Positions 1-8,907 of a stretch of DNA of 64,000 nucleotides are shown here, in pieces. Within the stretch, counting starts at the first letter, position 1, and each line of letters opens with the position of its first letter. The stretch is taken from NCBI GenBank assembly GCA_025548565.1, contig JAJLPB010000021.1, positions 49,318 to 113,317 on the forward strand. The letters run 5' to 3'. The notes below the pieces were generated by a model. That model saw nothing but the letters and a program-made list of their open reading frames with translations. It was not told the origin of the DNA and ran no database searches. A program made the translations under genes and the position numbers. This DNA is from Rugamonas sp. A1-17. Its GTDB lineage: Bacteria; Pseudomonadota; Gammaproteobacteria; Burkholderiales; Burkholderiaceae_D.

Positions 1-2389
1 TGCGGTAGTCTTCCATGCGGTCCGACCAGCGCAGGCCACCACGGGCGACCGGGCCGCCGCGCAGGTGCACGCCTTCGAAGCGGCGCGAGAACACGAAGAT
101 CTCGCGGAACGGACGCGGTTCCGGCACCAGCGACAGATTGCTGGTGTCGAACTTGAAGATGATCTTGTCGCCCTTCTGGTTGTTCTGGAAGTAGTTGGTG
201 CGCAGCGTGGCGGACATCAGGTCCGTCATCGCGCCCAGCACTTCCTCGCTGTCGGCGTGGTTAATCGCCGGCAGGCGGCTCTTGATGCCGGCCAGCGCAT
301 CCAGCGCGGCGGCGCGGGTGGCGTCGTCCAGCGCAGGGTTGAAGCGCTGCAGGAAAGCGTCCACCAGCTGCTTGACCACCACCGGCTGCTTGCGCAGCGT
401 CTCGGCGATGTAGCGCACTGAGAAGCGGCTGCCGGTCTGGCGCCAGTAGCTCATGTAGGCGCGCACCAACTGCACCTGGCGCACACTCAAGCCGCCTTCG
501 ATGACCAGTCCATTCAGGCGGCCGTCCTCGGCTTCGTTGTTGAACAATGCGGTGAACAGCTCCTGCGCGACCGGCACGATTTCCGGCTTGGCCAGGTTGG
601 CGCCGCTGGCGGCATTGACCGAGAGGCTGGTGACGAAATGGCGCTGGCCATCCACGCGCAGCGAGTGCGCCTGTTCGCGGTCGATCGCCACGCCGGCGTT
701 ATGCAGCGCGGGCAGGATGGTCGACAGCGACGGTACGCGGTCGACGGAGTACAAACGGATGGTGGTGGCATCGGCCACGGTTTCCACGCGCACGTCCACG
801 CGAGATGGATCGGTATTGCGCAGGATGGTGCCCAAGTCGTGGAAGGCGGCTTCCGGCGCGGTGGCGGCGACGTAATCGGTCGGCAGCGTGGCGCACATCT
901 TGCGCAGGCTGGCGCGCAGCGGCACATCGGCCACGGCGTCGGCCAGTGCGGAGAACTGGTCGTGCCAGCCGTCCAGCACCGACAACAGCGGTTGCTGGAT
1001 ATCGGATTCCAGGTCCAGCGGATAACGCGCGCCGTGGGCGATCAGGTACACGCGGGCCAGCGGGCCGTCGGCCACCAGCGTTTGCGAGCTGACATGCTGG
1101 GCGCCGGAGCTGGCTTGCAGCGCCTTGGCCAGCGACGAAGCGACGCTTGCGCTGTAACGCTCGCGCGGCAGGTAGACCAGCACGTTCAGGTGGCGCGCAT
1201 ACACGTCGCGGCGGGCGAACACCTTGGTGCGCGGCTGCTTGTACAGCGATACGACGGCGCCGCACACTTCGGCCAGCCATTCAGGTTCCGCTTCCAGCGC
1301 CTCGGTGCGCGGCAGCGATTCCAGGATCTCGATGAATTTCTCGGCGCGGAAGCCTTCCTGGCGCACGCCGGCGATGCTCAGCACCTTGGCCACGCGGCCA
1401 CGCGCGAACGGCAGGCGGTTCAGCGGCGTCGCGGTGGCGGCGCGGGTGAACAGGCCCACGAAGCAGTATTCGCCCAGGATCGCGCCTTGCGCGTCGGTGT
1501 GGCGGATGCCGATGAAGTCCAGCTGCTGGTCGCGGTGCAGCGTGCCTTCGACGTCGGCCTTGACGATGGACAGCGTGTGGACGCGCTTCGACAGCGTGTC
1601 GAAGTCGCCGGGGATATTGGCCAGGCAGGTGCCGTAGACCGGATGCGCCGTATCCTGCAGCACGCCGATGCGGCTAGGGATATCGCGTTCCAGTTCGCGC
1701 GCGCCCGGCTTGACCTGGTAGTAGGCGTAGCCGAACGGCTCGAAGCCTTCGGTCTTGGCCCATTCCAGGAAGGCTGCGACTTCCTTGCCTTCCTCGCCGT
1801 GCGATGCGGCTTCGGCGCCGATGCGGCTGAAGTGTTCCAGCATCGCAGCCTTGTCGCGGCGCACCACGGCGGCGTCGCGCGACACCATTTCCAGACGCTC
1901 GGACAGCATGCCGATTTCGGCGTCGGCCAGGTCTTCGGACAGCAGACACATGACATACGATTCGAGCTTGGCGCCGCTCTGGCCGACCGCGGTGACCACG
2001 CCGTCCGCGTTGCGCGTGACCGGCAGCACCGAGTTCAATACACCACTAACGCCCACGCGCAGCTTGCGCATCGCCATGACGATCGAATCGACCAGGTAAG
2101 GCATGTCGTCGTTCAGGACCAGCAGCGCGGTGGCCATGCCGCCGCGGCCATCCGCGTAGCGCAGCTTGGCGATTTGCGCGCCGGAGCCGGAACGCTTGGA
2201 GGCTTGCGTGAAACCGTCCCACAAAACCGGGGCAAGGCTGCCGGGGGCGGTGCCCGCCAGGTCTTCATCGTCCAGGGATCCGAGCCAGGCGCTGATCAGC
2301 GCTGCGACCTGGCTGCTGTCGCTGGCCGGCTTGCTGGCGTTGACCAAATCCAGCGTCTGGGCGCGCAGGTCTTGTGGCATTTGTTTCAT
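1..2389 (-). CDS. gdhB: NAD-specific glutamate dehydrogenase, large type (3' part outside window)
   Basis: Oxidative deamination of glutamate to 2-oxoglutarate and ammonia with NAD, in the cytoplasm. The gene enters from its start at 2389 and runs off the left edge, so about 796 N-terminal residues of a roughly 1,600-residue enzyme are visible. The start is an ATG (protein begins MKQMPQDLRAQ) with GGAGAAG just upstream. The visible part is the long N-terminal regulatory region. It ends with the family signature GVHLRGGPVARGGLRWSDR right at the edge, which opens the catalytic core. It lies 119 bp downstream of astB in the same direction, in the place aruE holds in Pseudomonas. In P. aeruginosa gdhB is part of the arginine-responsive ArgR regulon, so a shared role in arginine catabolism is likely but inferred here. 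Confidence 0.93.
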   Translation of the reverse strand, partial: MKQMPQDLRAQTLDLVNASKPASDSSQVAALISAWLGSLDDEDLAGTAPGSLAPVLWDGFTQASKRSGSGAQIAKLRYADGRGGMATALLVLNDDMPYLVDSIVMAMRKLRVGVSGVLNSVLPVTRNADGVVTAVGQSGAKLESYVMCLLSEDLADAEIGMLSERLEMVSRDAAVVRRDKAAMLEHFSRIGAEAASHGEEGKEVAAFLEWAKTEGFEPFGYAYYQVKPGARELERDIPSRIGVLQDTAHPVYGTCLANIPGDFDTLSKRVHTLSIVKADVEGTLHRDQQLDFIGIRHTDAQGAILGEYCFVGLFTRAATATPLNRLPFARGRVAKVLSIAGVRQEGFRAEKFIEILESLPRTEALEAEPEWLAEVCGAVVSLYKQPRTKVFARRDVYARHLNVLVYLPRERYSASVASSLAKALQASSGAQHVSSQTLVADGPLARVYLIAHGARYPLDLESDIQQPLLSVLDGWHDQFSALADAVADVPLRASLRKMCATLPTDYVAATAPEAAFHDLGTILRNTDPSRVDVRVETVADATTIRLYSVDRVPSLSTILPALHNAGVAIDREQAHSLRVDGQRHFVTSLSVNAASGANLAKPEIVPVAQELFTALFNNEAEDGRLNGLVIEGGLSVRQVQLVRAYMSYWRQTGSRFSVRYIAETLRKQPVVVKQLVDAFLQRFNPALDDATRAAALDALAGIKSRLPAINHADSEEVLGAMTDLMSATLRTNYFQNNQKGDKIIFKFDTSNLSLVPEPRPFREIFVFSRRFEGVHLRGGPVARGGLRWSDRMEDYR

Positions 2390-2429
2390 CGTGCTTCTCC
2401 AATACGTTATGTGTATTTTATGTTGCAGG

Positions 2430-2455
2430 GCCGCGCCGGCTTGTGGCTGCGCGGC
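2430..2455. other. Stem-loop between astB and gdhB
   Basis: GCCGCGC (2430-2436) pairs with GCGCGGC (2449-2455) across a 12-nt loop, in the 119-bp spacer between astB and gdhB. No T-run follows on the minus strand, so it is not a convincing intrinsic terminator. It could limit readthrough or protect the 3' end of the upstream message. Confidence 0.4.
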
Positions 2456-2508
2456 GGTGGTCGAGTGTAATTAAACACCAAATCGTCATATGGGGGCGAA
2501 AATCTGTT

Positions 2509-3846
2509 TTACAAATCGTACAGCCCTGGCAGGCCCAGAATGCGGCTCAGGTCTTCCAGCGCGGTGTGGACCTCGATCGCCAGCGCGGGATCGGCCAGGT
2601 CGGACGGTTCCAGACGGTCGCGGTAATGCTTCTCCACCCACGCCACCAGCGTGTGGTACAGCGCCTCGGTCATCACCACGCCTTGATGCATGGCAGCCGC
2701 TTCGGCGTCGGTCAGCGCCACGCGCAGCCGCAGGCACGCGGGACCGCCGCCGTTGCGCATCGACTGGCGCAGGTCGAAGTGAATCAGTTCGTCGACCGCG
2801 TTGCCGCTGGCGACCAAGCCTTGCAGATAGGCCGCGACGGCGGCGTTTTCCTCGCACTCCTGCGGGATCACCAGCGCCATCTTGCCGTTGTCCTTGCTCA
2901 GCAGCTGGCTGTTGAACAGGTAGCTGTGCACCGCGTCGGCCACCGACACCTTGGCGGTATCGACGCGGATCGCGTTCAGGTCCGCGCCCACGCCGCCCAT
3001 CGCGCGGCGCAGCTGCTCCAGCGCGCCCGCTTCGTCAGCGAACGCCTGCTCGTGGTAAAACAGCACATTGCCGTTGCCGACCGCGATCACGTCGTTGTGG
3101 AACACGCCCTGGTCGATCACGTCCGAATTCTGCTGGATGTAGACGGTGCGCTCGGCCGACAGGCCGTGCAGGCGCGCCACCGCCTGCGAGGCTTCCAGCG
3201 TCTGGCGGGCCGGGTATTTTTTAGGCGCCGGCGCCGAGGCGTCGAACTCGGTGCGGCCGTAGACGAACATCTCGACGGCGGCGCTGCCGTGGTCCTTGCA
3301 CAGGCGCGTGTGGTTGGCCGCGCCCTCGTCGCCGAACGCCGGCGTGCCTGGCAGCGCGTCATGTACGGCGAAGTGTTTCTCGTCCTTGAAGATGGCGCGC
3401 AGCGAGCGTGCCGACTGCGCGTGCTCGAAGGCGCGATGCAGCTTGTTATTCAGGTTGGCGGGCGTGAAATGGGTGCGGCCATCGGCGCTGTCGGCGGACG
3501 GGCTGACCGTGGCCGCGTTGGCGGTCCACATCGGCGAGGCCGAGTAGGCGCACGCCAGGATCACCGGCGACTCCTTGGCGGCCTTGGCCAGCACCTCGGC
3601 ATCGCTGCCGGTGAAACCGATACTGCGCAGCAGGCGGAAATTCGGACGGTCCTGCGGCGGCAGCAGCGCCTGGCCGAAGCCACGCGCGGCCAGCGCGCGC
3701 ATCTTGGCCAGCCCTTGCAGCGCAGCCAGCTTCGGATTCGAGGCGCTCTTGACGTTGCTGAACGAGGCCACATTGCCGAACGACAGACCGGCGTAGTTGT
3801 GCGATGGGCCTACCAGGCCGTCGAAGTTGAATTCGCGTGCGCGCAT
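2509..3846 (-). CDS. astB: N-succinylarginine dihydrolase
   Basis: Second step of the AST pathway: hydrolyses N2-succinylarginine to N2-succinylornithine, CO2 and two ammonia. The protein is 445 residues, the normal family length. It opens with REFNFDGLVGPSHNYAGLS, the hallmark AstB N-terminus, and carries NGGGPACLRLRV near the end. Its Cys at about residue 371 corresponds to the catalytic cysteine of this amidinotransferase-fold family. It is the last AST gene of the operon, starting 9 bp after the astD stop codon. The following gene is the glutamate dehydrogenase rather than aruE/astE. Confidence 0.97.
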   Translation of the reverse strand: MRAREFNFDGLVGPSHNYAGLSFGNVASFSNVKSASNPKLAALQGLAKMRALAARGFGQALLPPQDRPNFRLLRSIGFTGSDAEVLAKAAKESPVILACAYSASPMWTANAATVSPSADSADGRTHFTPANLNNKLHRAFEHAQSARSLRAIFKDEKHFAVHDALPGTPAFGDEGAANHTRLCKDHGSAAVEMFVYGRTEFDASAPAPKKYPARQTLEASQAVARLHGLSAERTVYIQQNSDVIDQGVFHNDVIAVGNGNVLFYHEQAFADEAGALEQLRRAMGGVGADLNAIRVDTAKVSVADAVHSYLFNSQLLSKDNGKMALVIPQECEENAAVAAYLQGLVASGNAVDELIHFDLRQSMRNGGGPACLRLRVALTDAEAAAMHQGVVMTEALYHTLVAWVEKHYRDRLEPSDLADPALAIEVHTALEDLSRILGLPGLYDL

Positions 3847-3855
3847 CTCGATTCC

Positions 3856-5328
3856 TTAGAAGTGCATGCCCGGCGACAGTTTCGCAGGCATTTCAAGTAC
3901 GTTGTTTTCGATCGAGGCGACCGGATAGGCGCAGTAGTCGGCCGCGTAGTAAGCGCTCGGGCGATGGTTGCCCGACTTGCCCACGCCGCCGAACGGCGCG
4001 CTGCTGGCGGCGCCGGTGGTCGGACGGTTCCAGTTGACGATGCCGGCGCGTGCGCGCACCTGGAAAATCTTCCACAGGTTTTCGTCGTTCGAGATCAGCG
4101 CCGAGGCCAGGCCGAATTCGGTGGCGTTGGCGGCCTTGATCGCGCTGTCGAAGTCCGCAACACGGATCACCTGCAGCAGAGGGCCGAACCATTCTTCATC
4201 CGGAATGCCTTGGGCGTCGGTGACATCGACGATGCCGGCGCTCACAAAGCCGGTGTTGTCCACCAGCTGACGCATGGCCAGCAGGCTCTTGCCGCCCTTG
4301 GCGATCATGTCGGCCTGCGCCTGCACCAGGCGCTTGGCGATGGCCGCCGAAACGACAGGGCCCATGAACGGCGCAGGTTCCGCGGCGGAGGCGCCGATGG
4401 TCAGGCGGCTGGCCACGTCGACCAGGCGCGCGACGATCGCATCGCCTTCCGCGCCCTGCTTGACGATCAGGCGACGCGCGCAGGTGCAGCGCTGGCCGGC
4501 CGAAATGAAGGCCGACGAAATCGCCATGAACACGGCGGCGTCGATATCCTTGACGTCCCACACCACCAGCGGATTGTTACCGCCCATTTCCAGCGCCAGC
4601 ATCTTGCCCGGCTGGCCGCCGAACTGCTTGTGCAGCGCGGTGCCGGTCTGGCAGCTGCCGGTGAACAGCACGCCGTCCAGCAGATCATTCTGGCCCAGCG
4701 CGACGCCGGCGTCGCGGCCGCCGTTGACCAGGTTGATCACGCCTTTCGGCACACCGGCCTTTTCCCACAGCTGCACCGTCTTGACGGCGGTGCGCGGCGC
4801 GTACTCGCTCGGCTTGAAGACCACGGTGTTACCGGCGATAAGCGCAGGCACGATATGGCCGTTCGGCAGGTGGCCTGGGAAGTTGTAGGGACCGAACACG
4901 CCGAACACGCCGTGCGGACGGTGGCGCAGCACGGCCTCGCCGTCGGCGACCTTGTTCTGGGTTTCGCCGGTGCGCGCACCGTAGGCCTGCACCGAGATGT
5001 CGATCTTGTTGGCCATGGTGGTCACTTCGGTGCGGGCTTCCCACATCGGCTTGCCCACTTCCTCGGCGATCAGCAGCGCCAGCTCCTCGGCGTCCTGCTT
5101 GAGCAGGTCGCGGAAACGGGTGCAGACGGCGATGCGCTCGGCCAGCGGCGTCAAGGCCCAGGCTTCAAACGCGTCGCACGCGGCGGCGGCGGCGTGGCCC
5201 ACGTCCTGCGCGGTCGATTCATTGCTGGCCCAGGTCTGCTTGCCGTTCGATGGGTCGATGGTGACCAGTTCGGCGCCGCTACCGGCGAGCCATTCGCCGT
5301 TGATGAAGTTACTCAAAGCTTTAGACAT
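3856..5328 (-). CDS. astD: Succinylglutamate-semialdehyde dehydrogenase
   Basis: Fourth AST step: NAD-dependent oxidation of N-succinylglutamate 5-semialdehyde to N-succinylglutamate. The 490-residue protein is a complete aldehyde dehydrogenase. It has GPYNFPGHLPNGHI near residue 147, the general-base region LEMGGNNP (Glu247), and the nucleophile Cys281 in SAGQRCTCARR. It overlaps the end of aruG by 8 bp, so the two are translationally coupled. Together with the flanking aruG and astB this makes the AST assignment firm rather than a generic ALDH call. Confidence 0.97.
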   Translation of the reverse strand: MSKALSNFINGEWLAGSGAELVTIDPSNGKQTWASNESTAQDVGHAAAAACDAFEAWALTPLAERIAVCTRFRDLLKQDAEELALLIAEEVGKPMWEARTEVTTMANKIDISVQAYGARTGETQNKVADGEAVLRHRPHGVFGVFGPYNFPGHLPNGHIVPALIAGNTVVFKPSEYAPRTAVKTVQLWEKAGVPKGVINLVNGGRDAGVALGQNDLLDGVLFTGSCQTGTALHKQFGGQPGKMLALEMGGNNPLVVWDVKDIDAAVFMAISSAFISAGQRCTCARRLIVKQGAEGDAIVARLVDVASRLTIGASAAEPAPFMGPVVSAAIAKRLVQAQADMIAKGGKSLLAMRQLVDNTGFVSAGIVDVTDAQGIPDEEWFGPLLQVIRVADFDSAIKAANATEFGLASALISNDENLWKIFQVRARAGIVNWNRPTTGAASSAPFGGVGKSGNHRPSAYYAADYCAYPVASIENNVLEMPAKLSPGMHF

Positions 5329-6379
5329 GTGGATTCTTCCTCAAATTAAGGGACAGCGTGCGCACCGTATCGCCGGTATGGCAGTGCAGGAGTTGTTGTT
5401 CGGCTTCCGGCAGCGCGATGGCGCCGTTGACCGGCACCGATTGCGACAGGATCATGCGGAAATCCTTGAGCGTGGTGTTCGACACCAGCATCGGTTCGGC
5501 GGGCGCGGATTCCGGCGCGCAGGCCGAATCCCAGTCCGTCGTCGGGCCGATTTCGGCCAGCGTGCTTTCGCGCATGGCGCGCAGTTCCGACACGCGCGCC
5601 TGCAGCACCGGGCCGGCGTCGAAGATGTCGACGTAGCCTTCGAAGTACAGGCCTTCCTGCTCCAGCAGGCGGCGCGCCGGCGCGGTCGACGTGTGGACCT
5701 TGCCGATCACTTGCTGCGCGTCCTCCGGCAGGTAGTCCACGTACAGCGGCTGGCGCGGCATCAGTTCGGCGATGAAGGACTTCTTGCCGACGGCGGTCAG
5801 GTCGTCGACGTGGTCGAAGTCCATCTTGAAGAAGTGGCGGCCCAGGCCCTCGTAGAACGGCGAACGGCCGCTCTCCTCCTGGTAGCCGCGCATTTCGGCG
5901 ATCAGCTTTTCGGTGAACAGGTGCGGGAACTGGGCGATGAACAGGAAGCGGCTCTTCGACAGCAGCTTGCCGTTGTTGCCGGTGCGGTAGTCCGGCGCCA
6001 GGAACAGCGAGCACAGTTCGGTGCTGCCGGTCAGGTCGTTCGACAGGTACAGCGTGTCCATGCGGGTGAACACGTCCAGCTCGCGGCTGGAGTGCACCAG
6101 GGTGCCGATGCGGTAGTTGTAGAACGGTTCGGTCAGGCCGACCGCGCCCTTGATCGCGCACACTCCGGCGATGCGGCCGTTGCTGGTGTCCTCCATGACG
6201 AACATGTAGTCGCGCTTTTCGGGCGGGATGGTCTCGGCGAACGAGGCGACGGCGATCGCCAGGCGGTCGCCCATCATCTTCATGTCCGGCTTGAGGGTGG
6301 TCATGCCGCTGCCGACCTGCGTGGCCATCACGTACAGGGCGTCGAGGTCGTTGGCTGTGATTGCGCGTACTACTAGCAT
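5321..6379 (-). CDS. aruG: Arginine N-succinyltransferase, beta-type subunit (AruG)
   Basis: Transfers succinyl from succinyl-CoA to the alpha-amino group of arginine (or ornithine), the committed AST step. The 352-residue protein has the AstA/AruG pattern: an N-terminal VVRAITANDLDALY segment, LSNDLTGSTELCSLFL in the middle, and EGLGRHFFKMDFDHVDDL. It lies 13 bp downstream of aruF, a paralogue of the same fold. In Pseudomonas AruF and AruG form a heteromeric enzyme, and the duplicated layout here suggests the same. Two subunits rather than one homomeric AstA distinguish this from the enterobacterial ast operon. Confidence 0.95.
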   Translation of the reverse strand: MLVVRAITANDLDALYVMATQVGSGMTTLKPDMKMMGDRLAIAVASFAETIPPEKRDYMFVMEDTSNGRIAGVCAIKGAVGLTEPFYNYRIGTLVHSSRELDVFTRMDTLYLSNDLTGSTELCSLFLAPDYRTGNNGKLLSKSRFLFIAQFPHLFTEKLIAEMRGYQEESGRSPFYEGLGRHFFKMDFDHVDDLTAVGKKSFIAELMPRQPLYVDYLPEDAQQVIGKVHTSTAPARRLLEQEGLYFEGYVDIFDAGPVLQARVSELRAMRESTLAEIGPTTDWDSACAPESAPAEPMLVSNTTLKDFRMILSQSVPVNGAIALPEAEQQLLHCHTGDTVRTLSLNLRKNPHV

Positions 6380-6392
6380 AATTGGTCCACTC

Positions 6393-7430
6393 TTAGATTC
6401 TGACGCAGATGACGGTATCGCCTTCGGCGATCTGAAGCGCTTCCAGCACGTCGGCAGGCAGCGCCACGTTGACTTGCGATTCCAGCGCGGCGCAATGCGT
6501 GATCACGGCGCGGAAGTTATGTTCGGCGCCCGAGGCCACCGCGTAGCGCACCTGCGGTTCGCGGCCGCGGTCCGGCGATTCGGCGGCGGCGGTCGCGCGG
6601 CGCTGCAGCGCGCCGTTGAAGGTGCGCAGCGAATTCTTGTGCGCCTGCAGGATAGGGCCGCCGTCGAAGATGTCGATGTAGTCGTCGGCTTCGAAGCCTT
6701 CGGCCGTCAGCAGGTTGAACGCCAGCTCGCCCGACGGATGGATCTGGCCCATGGCCGCCTGCGCGTCGCCCGGCAGCAGTGGCACGTAGACCGGATAGTG
6801 CGGCATCAGCTCGACGATCAGCGTGCGGTTGCGGGCGCCGCCGATCACGCGTTCGGCGTCGAGGAAGTCCATCTTGAAAAATTTGCGGCCCAGCGCATCC
6901 CAGAACGGCGAACCGCCGTCGGCGTCGGTCACGCCGGCCAGCGGCACGAAGAAGCGGTCGGCGAAGCGGTGCGGCGCCAGCACGGCGAACATCAGCCGCG
7001 CGCGCGACAGCAGCGCCGCTTCCGGCGTGCCGTGTTCCCGCTCGCCGACGTAAAAGCTCGACAGCTGCGAATAGCCGGTCAGCTCGGAGCACAGCGTCAG
7101 CGCGTGCACGCTGTGGCTGATGTTCAGGTCGCGCGATACCTGCTGGATCACGTCGTTACGGAAGGAGAAATAGGTGCCGTTGGAACCGGCCGCCGCAAAG
7201 ATCGCGGCGGTGCCGACGATGGTCTTGTCCTTCGGCGACTCCAGCACCAGCAGGTAGGATTCCTCGCTGGGGATGTCGACGTGGGCGGCGAACGAGGCGA
7301 TCGAACGTTCGATCATGTCGGCGATCTTCTCGCGCGTTTTCGGCAAGGTGTGCACACCCGGCATGGTGACCGCGGCCAGCGCTTCGAGGGCAGCGATATC
7401 CGCAAGTTCGACCGGACGGACTACATACAT
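6393..7430 (-). CDS. aruF: Arginine/ornithine N-succinyltransferase, alpha-type subunit (AruF)
   Basis: Partner subunit of AruG in arginine/ornithine succinylation. The 345-residue product shares the AstA fold and landmark segments with AruG: YVVRPVELADIAALEAL at the start, LCSELTGYSQLSSFYV and DALGRKFFKMDFLDAER in the middle, and DIFDGGPILQAH toward the end. It is clearly divergent from AruG, so this is an old paralogous pair, not a recent duplication. It sits 92 bp downstream of aruC, the only sizeable gap in the operon, and that gap holds two stem-loops. Order C-F-G-D-B matches the Pseudomonas aru operon. Confidence 0.94.
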   Translation of the reverse strand: MYVVRPVELADIAALEALAAVTMPGVHTLPKTREKIADMIERSIASFAAHVDIPSEESYLLVLESPKDKTIVGTAAIFAAAGSNGTYFSFRNDVIQQVSRDLNISHSVHALTLCSELTGYSQLSSFYVGEREHGTPEAALLSRARLMFAVLAPHRFADRFFVPLAGVTDADGGSPFWDALGRKFFKMDFLDAERVIGGARNRTLIVELMPHYPVYVPLLPGDAQAAMGQIHPSGELAFNLLTAEGFEADDYIDIFDGGPILQAHKNSLRTFNGALQRRATAAAESPDRGREPQVRYAVASGAEHNFRAVITHCAALESQVNVALPADVLEALQIAEGDTVICVRI

Positions 7431-7454
7431 GTGAACTCCTCAGATTAATGCACA

Positions 7455-7509
7455 AGCCCGGCGCAGAGCGCACCGGGCTGGAATGAAAGACGGCGGAACC
7501 AGTCCGCCG
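7455..7509. other. Two stem-loops in the aruC-aruF spacer
   Basis: AGCCCGG (7455-7461) pairs with CCGGGCT (7473-7479). CGGCGGA (7491-7497) pairs with TCCGCCG (7503-7509). Both lie inside the operon between aruC and aruF and no T-tract follows either. They are candidates for intra-operon mRNA stability or partial termination elements, which would make aruC more abundant than downstream genes. The role is inferred; the pairing is visible. Confidence 0.5.
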
Positions 7510-7522
7510 CCGTTGGTGCTGC

Positions 7523-8767
7523 TTAGGCAGCCTTGAGCATGCCGTCCAGCGACAGGCGCAGGATGCGGTCGGCTTCGGCGATCTGCGCGTCGGTGACGAT
7601 CAGCGCAGGCGCCAGGCGCACCACGTCCATGCCGGCGATCAGCACCATCAGACCATTGCCCTCGGCGGCGCGCTGGATGTCCTTCGAACGGCCTTTCCAG
7701 GCGTCGGTCACGACCAGGCCCAGCAGCAGACCGGCGCCGCGCACCAGCGTGAACACCTGCGGATAATCGGCCACCAGTTTTTCCATCGTCGCGCGCAGCT
7801 TGGCGCTGGCTTCCTTGACGCGGGCCAGGAAGGCCGGCTGGTTGATCGTGTCCAGCACGGTCAGCGCCACGGTCGCGGCCAACGGGTTGCCGCCGTAGGT
7901 GGTGCCGTGGGTGCCCACGCCCAGCGTCTTGGCCAGTTCCTCGGTGGTCAGCATGGCGCCGATCGGATAGCCGTTGCCCAGTGCCTTGGCCGAAGTCAGG
8001 ATGTCCGGGGTGATGCCATAGGTCATGTAGTGGAACAGGTCGCCGGTGCGGCCCATGCCGCACTGTACTTCGTCGAAGATCAGCAGGGCGCCGGTCTTGG
8101 TGCACAGGTCGCGCAGCTCTTGCAGGAAGGCCTTGTCGCCCGGGACCACGCCGCCTTCGCCTTGCAGCGGTTCGACGATCACGGCGCAGACGTCGTCGCC
8201 GATGGCGGCGCGTGCGGACTCGATGTCGTTATAGGTGACGTGTTCGATCGCCGGCGGCAGCGGCTCGAAGCCTTCGGTGTACTTGGACTGGCCGCCCACC
8301 GACACGGTGAACAGCGTGCGGCCGTGGAACGACTGGTAGCACGACACGATGCGCGACTTGTGCGGGCCGAACTTGGTGTGGGCGTATTTGCGGGCCAGCT
8401 TCAGCGCGGCTTCGTTGGCTTCGGCGCCGGAGTTGCAGAAGAAGGCGCGGTCGGCGAAGGTCGCTTCGGTCAGCGCGGTGGCCAAACGCAGCACTGGCTC
8501 GTTGGTGTAGCCATTGCCCAGGTGCCACAGGGTGTTGGCCTGGCGGGTCAGCGCCTCGACCACGATCGGGTTGCAGTGGCCCAGCGCGGCCACGGCGATG
8601 CCGGACGTGAAGTCCAGGTAGTGCTTGCCATTCTGGTCCCACAGGTCCAGGCCAGCGCCTCGGACCGGTACCATCGCTGCAGGTGCATAGGTTGGCACCA
8701 GAACTTCATCAAAAGTCTGACGAGTTACAGGACGGGTGGTTACGGTCGTATCGAGCTTGGCGTTCAT
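7523..8767 (-). CDS. aruC: Acetylornithine/succinylornithine aminotransferase
   Basis: Third AST step: PLP-dependent transamination of N2-succinylornithine with 2-oxoglutarate; such enzymes often also act on N-acetylornithine. The 414-residue product is a class-III aminotransferase with CNSGAEANEAALKLARKY near residue 111, the PLP aspartate Asp232 in FDEVQCGMGRTG, and the Schiff-base lysine Lys261 in SAKALGNGYPIG. I chose the ATG at 8767 (MNAKLDTT) because AGGGA lies 8 nt upstream. An in-frame TTG at 8782 lacks such a site. It is the first gene of the operon and is preceded by a TATAAT and a tandem ArgR-like site. Confidence 0.95.
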   Translation of the reverse strand: MNAKLDTTVTTRPVTRQTFDEVLVPTYAPAAMVPVRGAGLDLWDQNGKHYLDFTSGIAVAALGHCNPIVVEALTRQANTLWHLGNGYTNEPVLRLATALTEATFADRAFFCNSGAEANEAALKLARKYAHTKFGPHKSRIVSCYQSFHGRTLFTVSVGGQSKYTEGFEPLPPAIEHVTYNDIESARAAIGDDVCAVIVEPLQGEGGVVPGDKAFLQELRDLCTKTGALLIFDEVQCGMGRTGDLFHYMTYGITPDILTSAKALGNGYPIGAMLTTEELAKTLGVGTHGTTYGGNPLAATVALTVLDTINQPAFLARVKEASAKLRATMEKLVADYPQVFTLVRGAGLLLGLVVTDAWKGRSKDIQRAAEGNGLMVLIAGMDVVRLAPALIVTDAQIAEADRILRLSLDGMLKAA

Positions 8768-8818
8768 GGCATTCCCTATCAATGTTGGGTAAGGCGCGGC
8801 ACAGCACCGCGTGGACCC

Positions 8819-8883
8819 ATTATAAAAAGCGGCATGCTAAAACTCTTTTCTAATGGCGACAAGGATTTTCACTTTTGGCCACG
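8819..8883 (-). promoter_or_regulatory. aruC promoter with tandem ArgR-like half-sites
   Basis: On the minus strand a perfect TATAAT lies at 8824-8819 with no recognisable -35 (AAGAGT). Overlapping the -35 position is TGTCGC-N8-AA (8861-8846), an exact match to the ArgR half-site described for pseudomonads. Six bases further upstream is CGTGGC-N8-AA (8883-8868), matching four of six core bases plus the AA. A tandem site over a defective -35 is typical of activation by AraC-type ArgR. The motif match is seen; activation of aruC by the argR next door is inferred. Confidence 0.65.
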
Positions 8884-8907
8884 AAAGTAAGCTTATCAGA
8901 ACGATCA

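Noticed and set aside
2374..5349. A 991-codon open frame on the plus strand antisense to astB and astD
   Set aside because: The product is low-complexity, rich in Arg, His, Gln, Gly and Ala, with no family signature. It is a shadow of GC-rich genes on the other strand, whose products are clearly recognisable. The same applies to the long plus-strand frames at 638-2470, 17268-18746, 27898-29316, 36155-38572 and 46896-48878.
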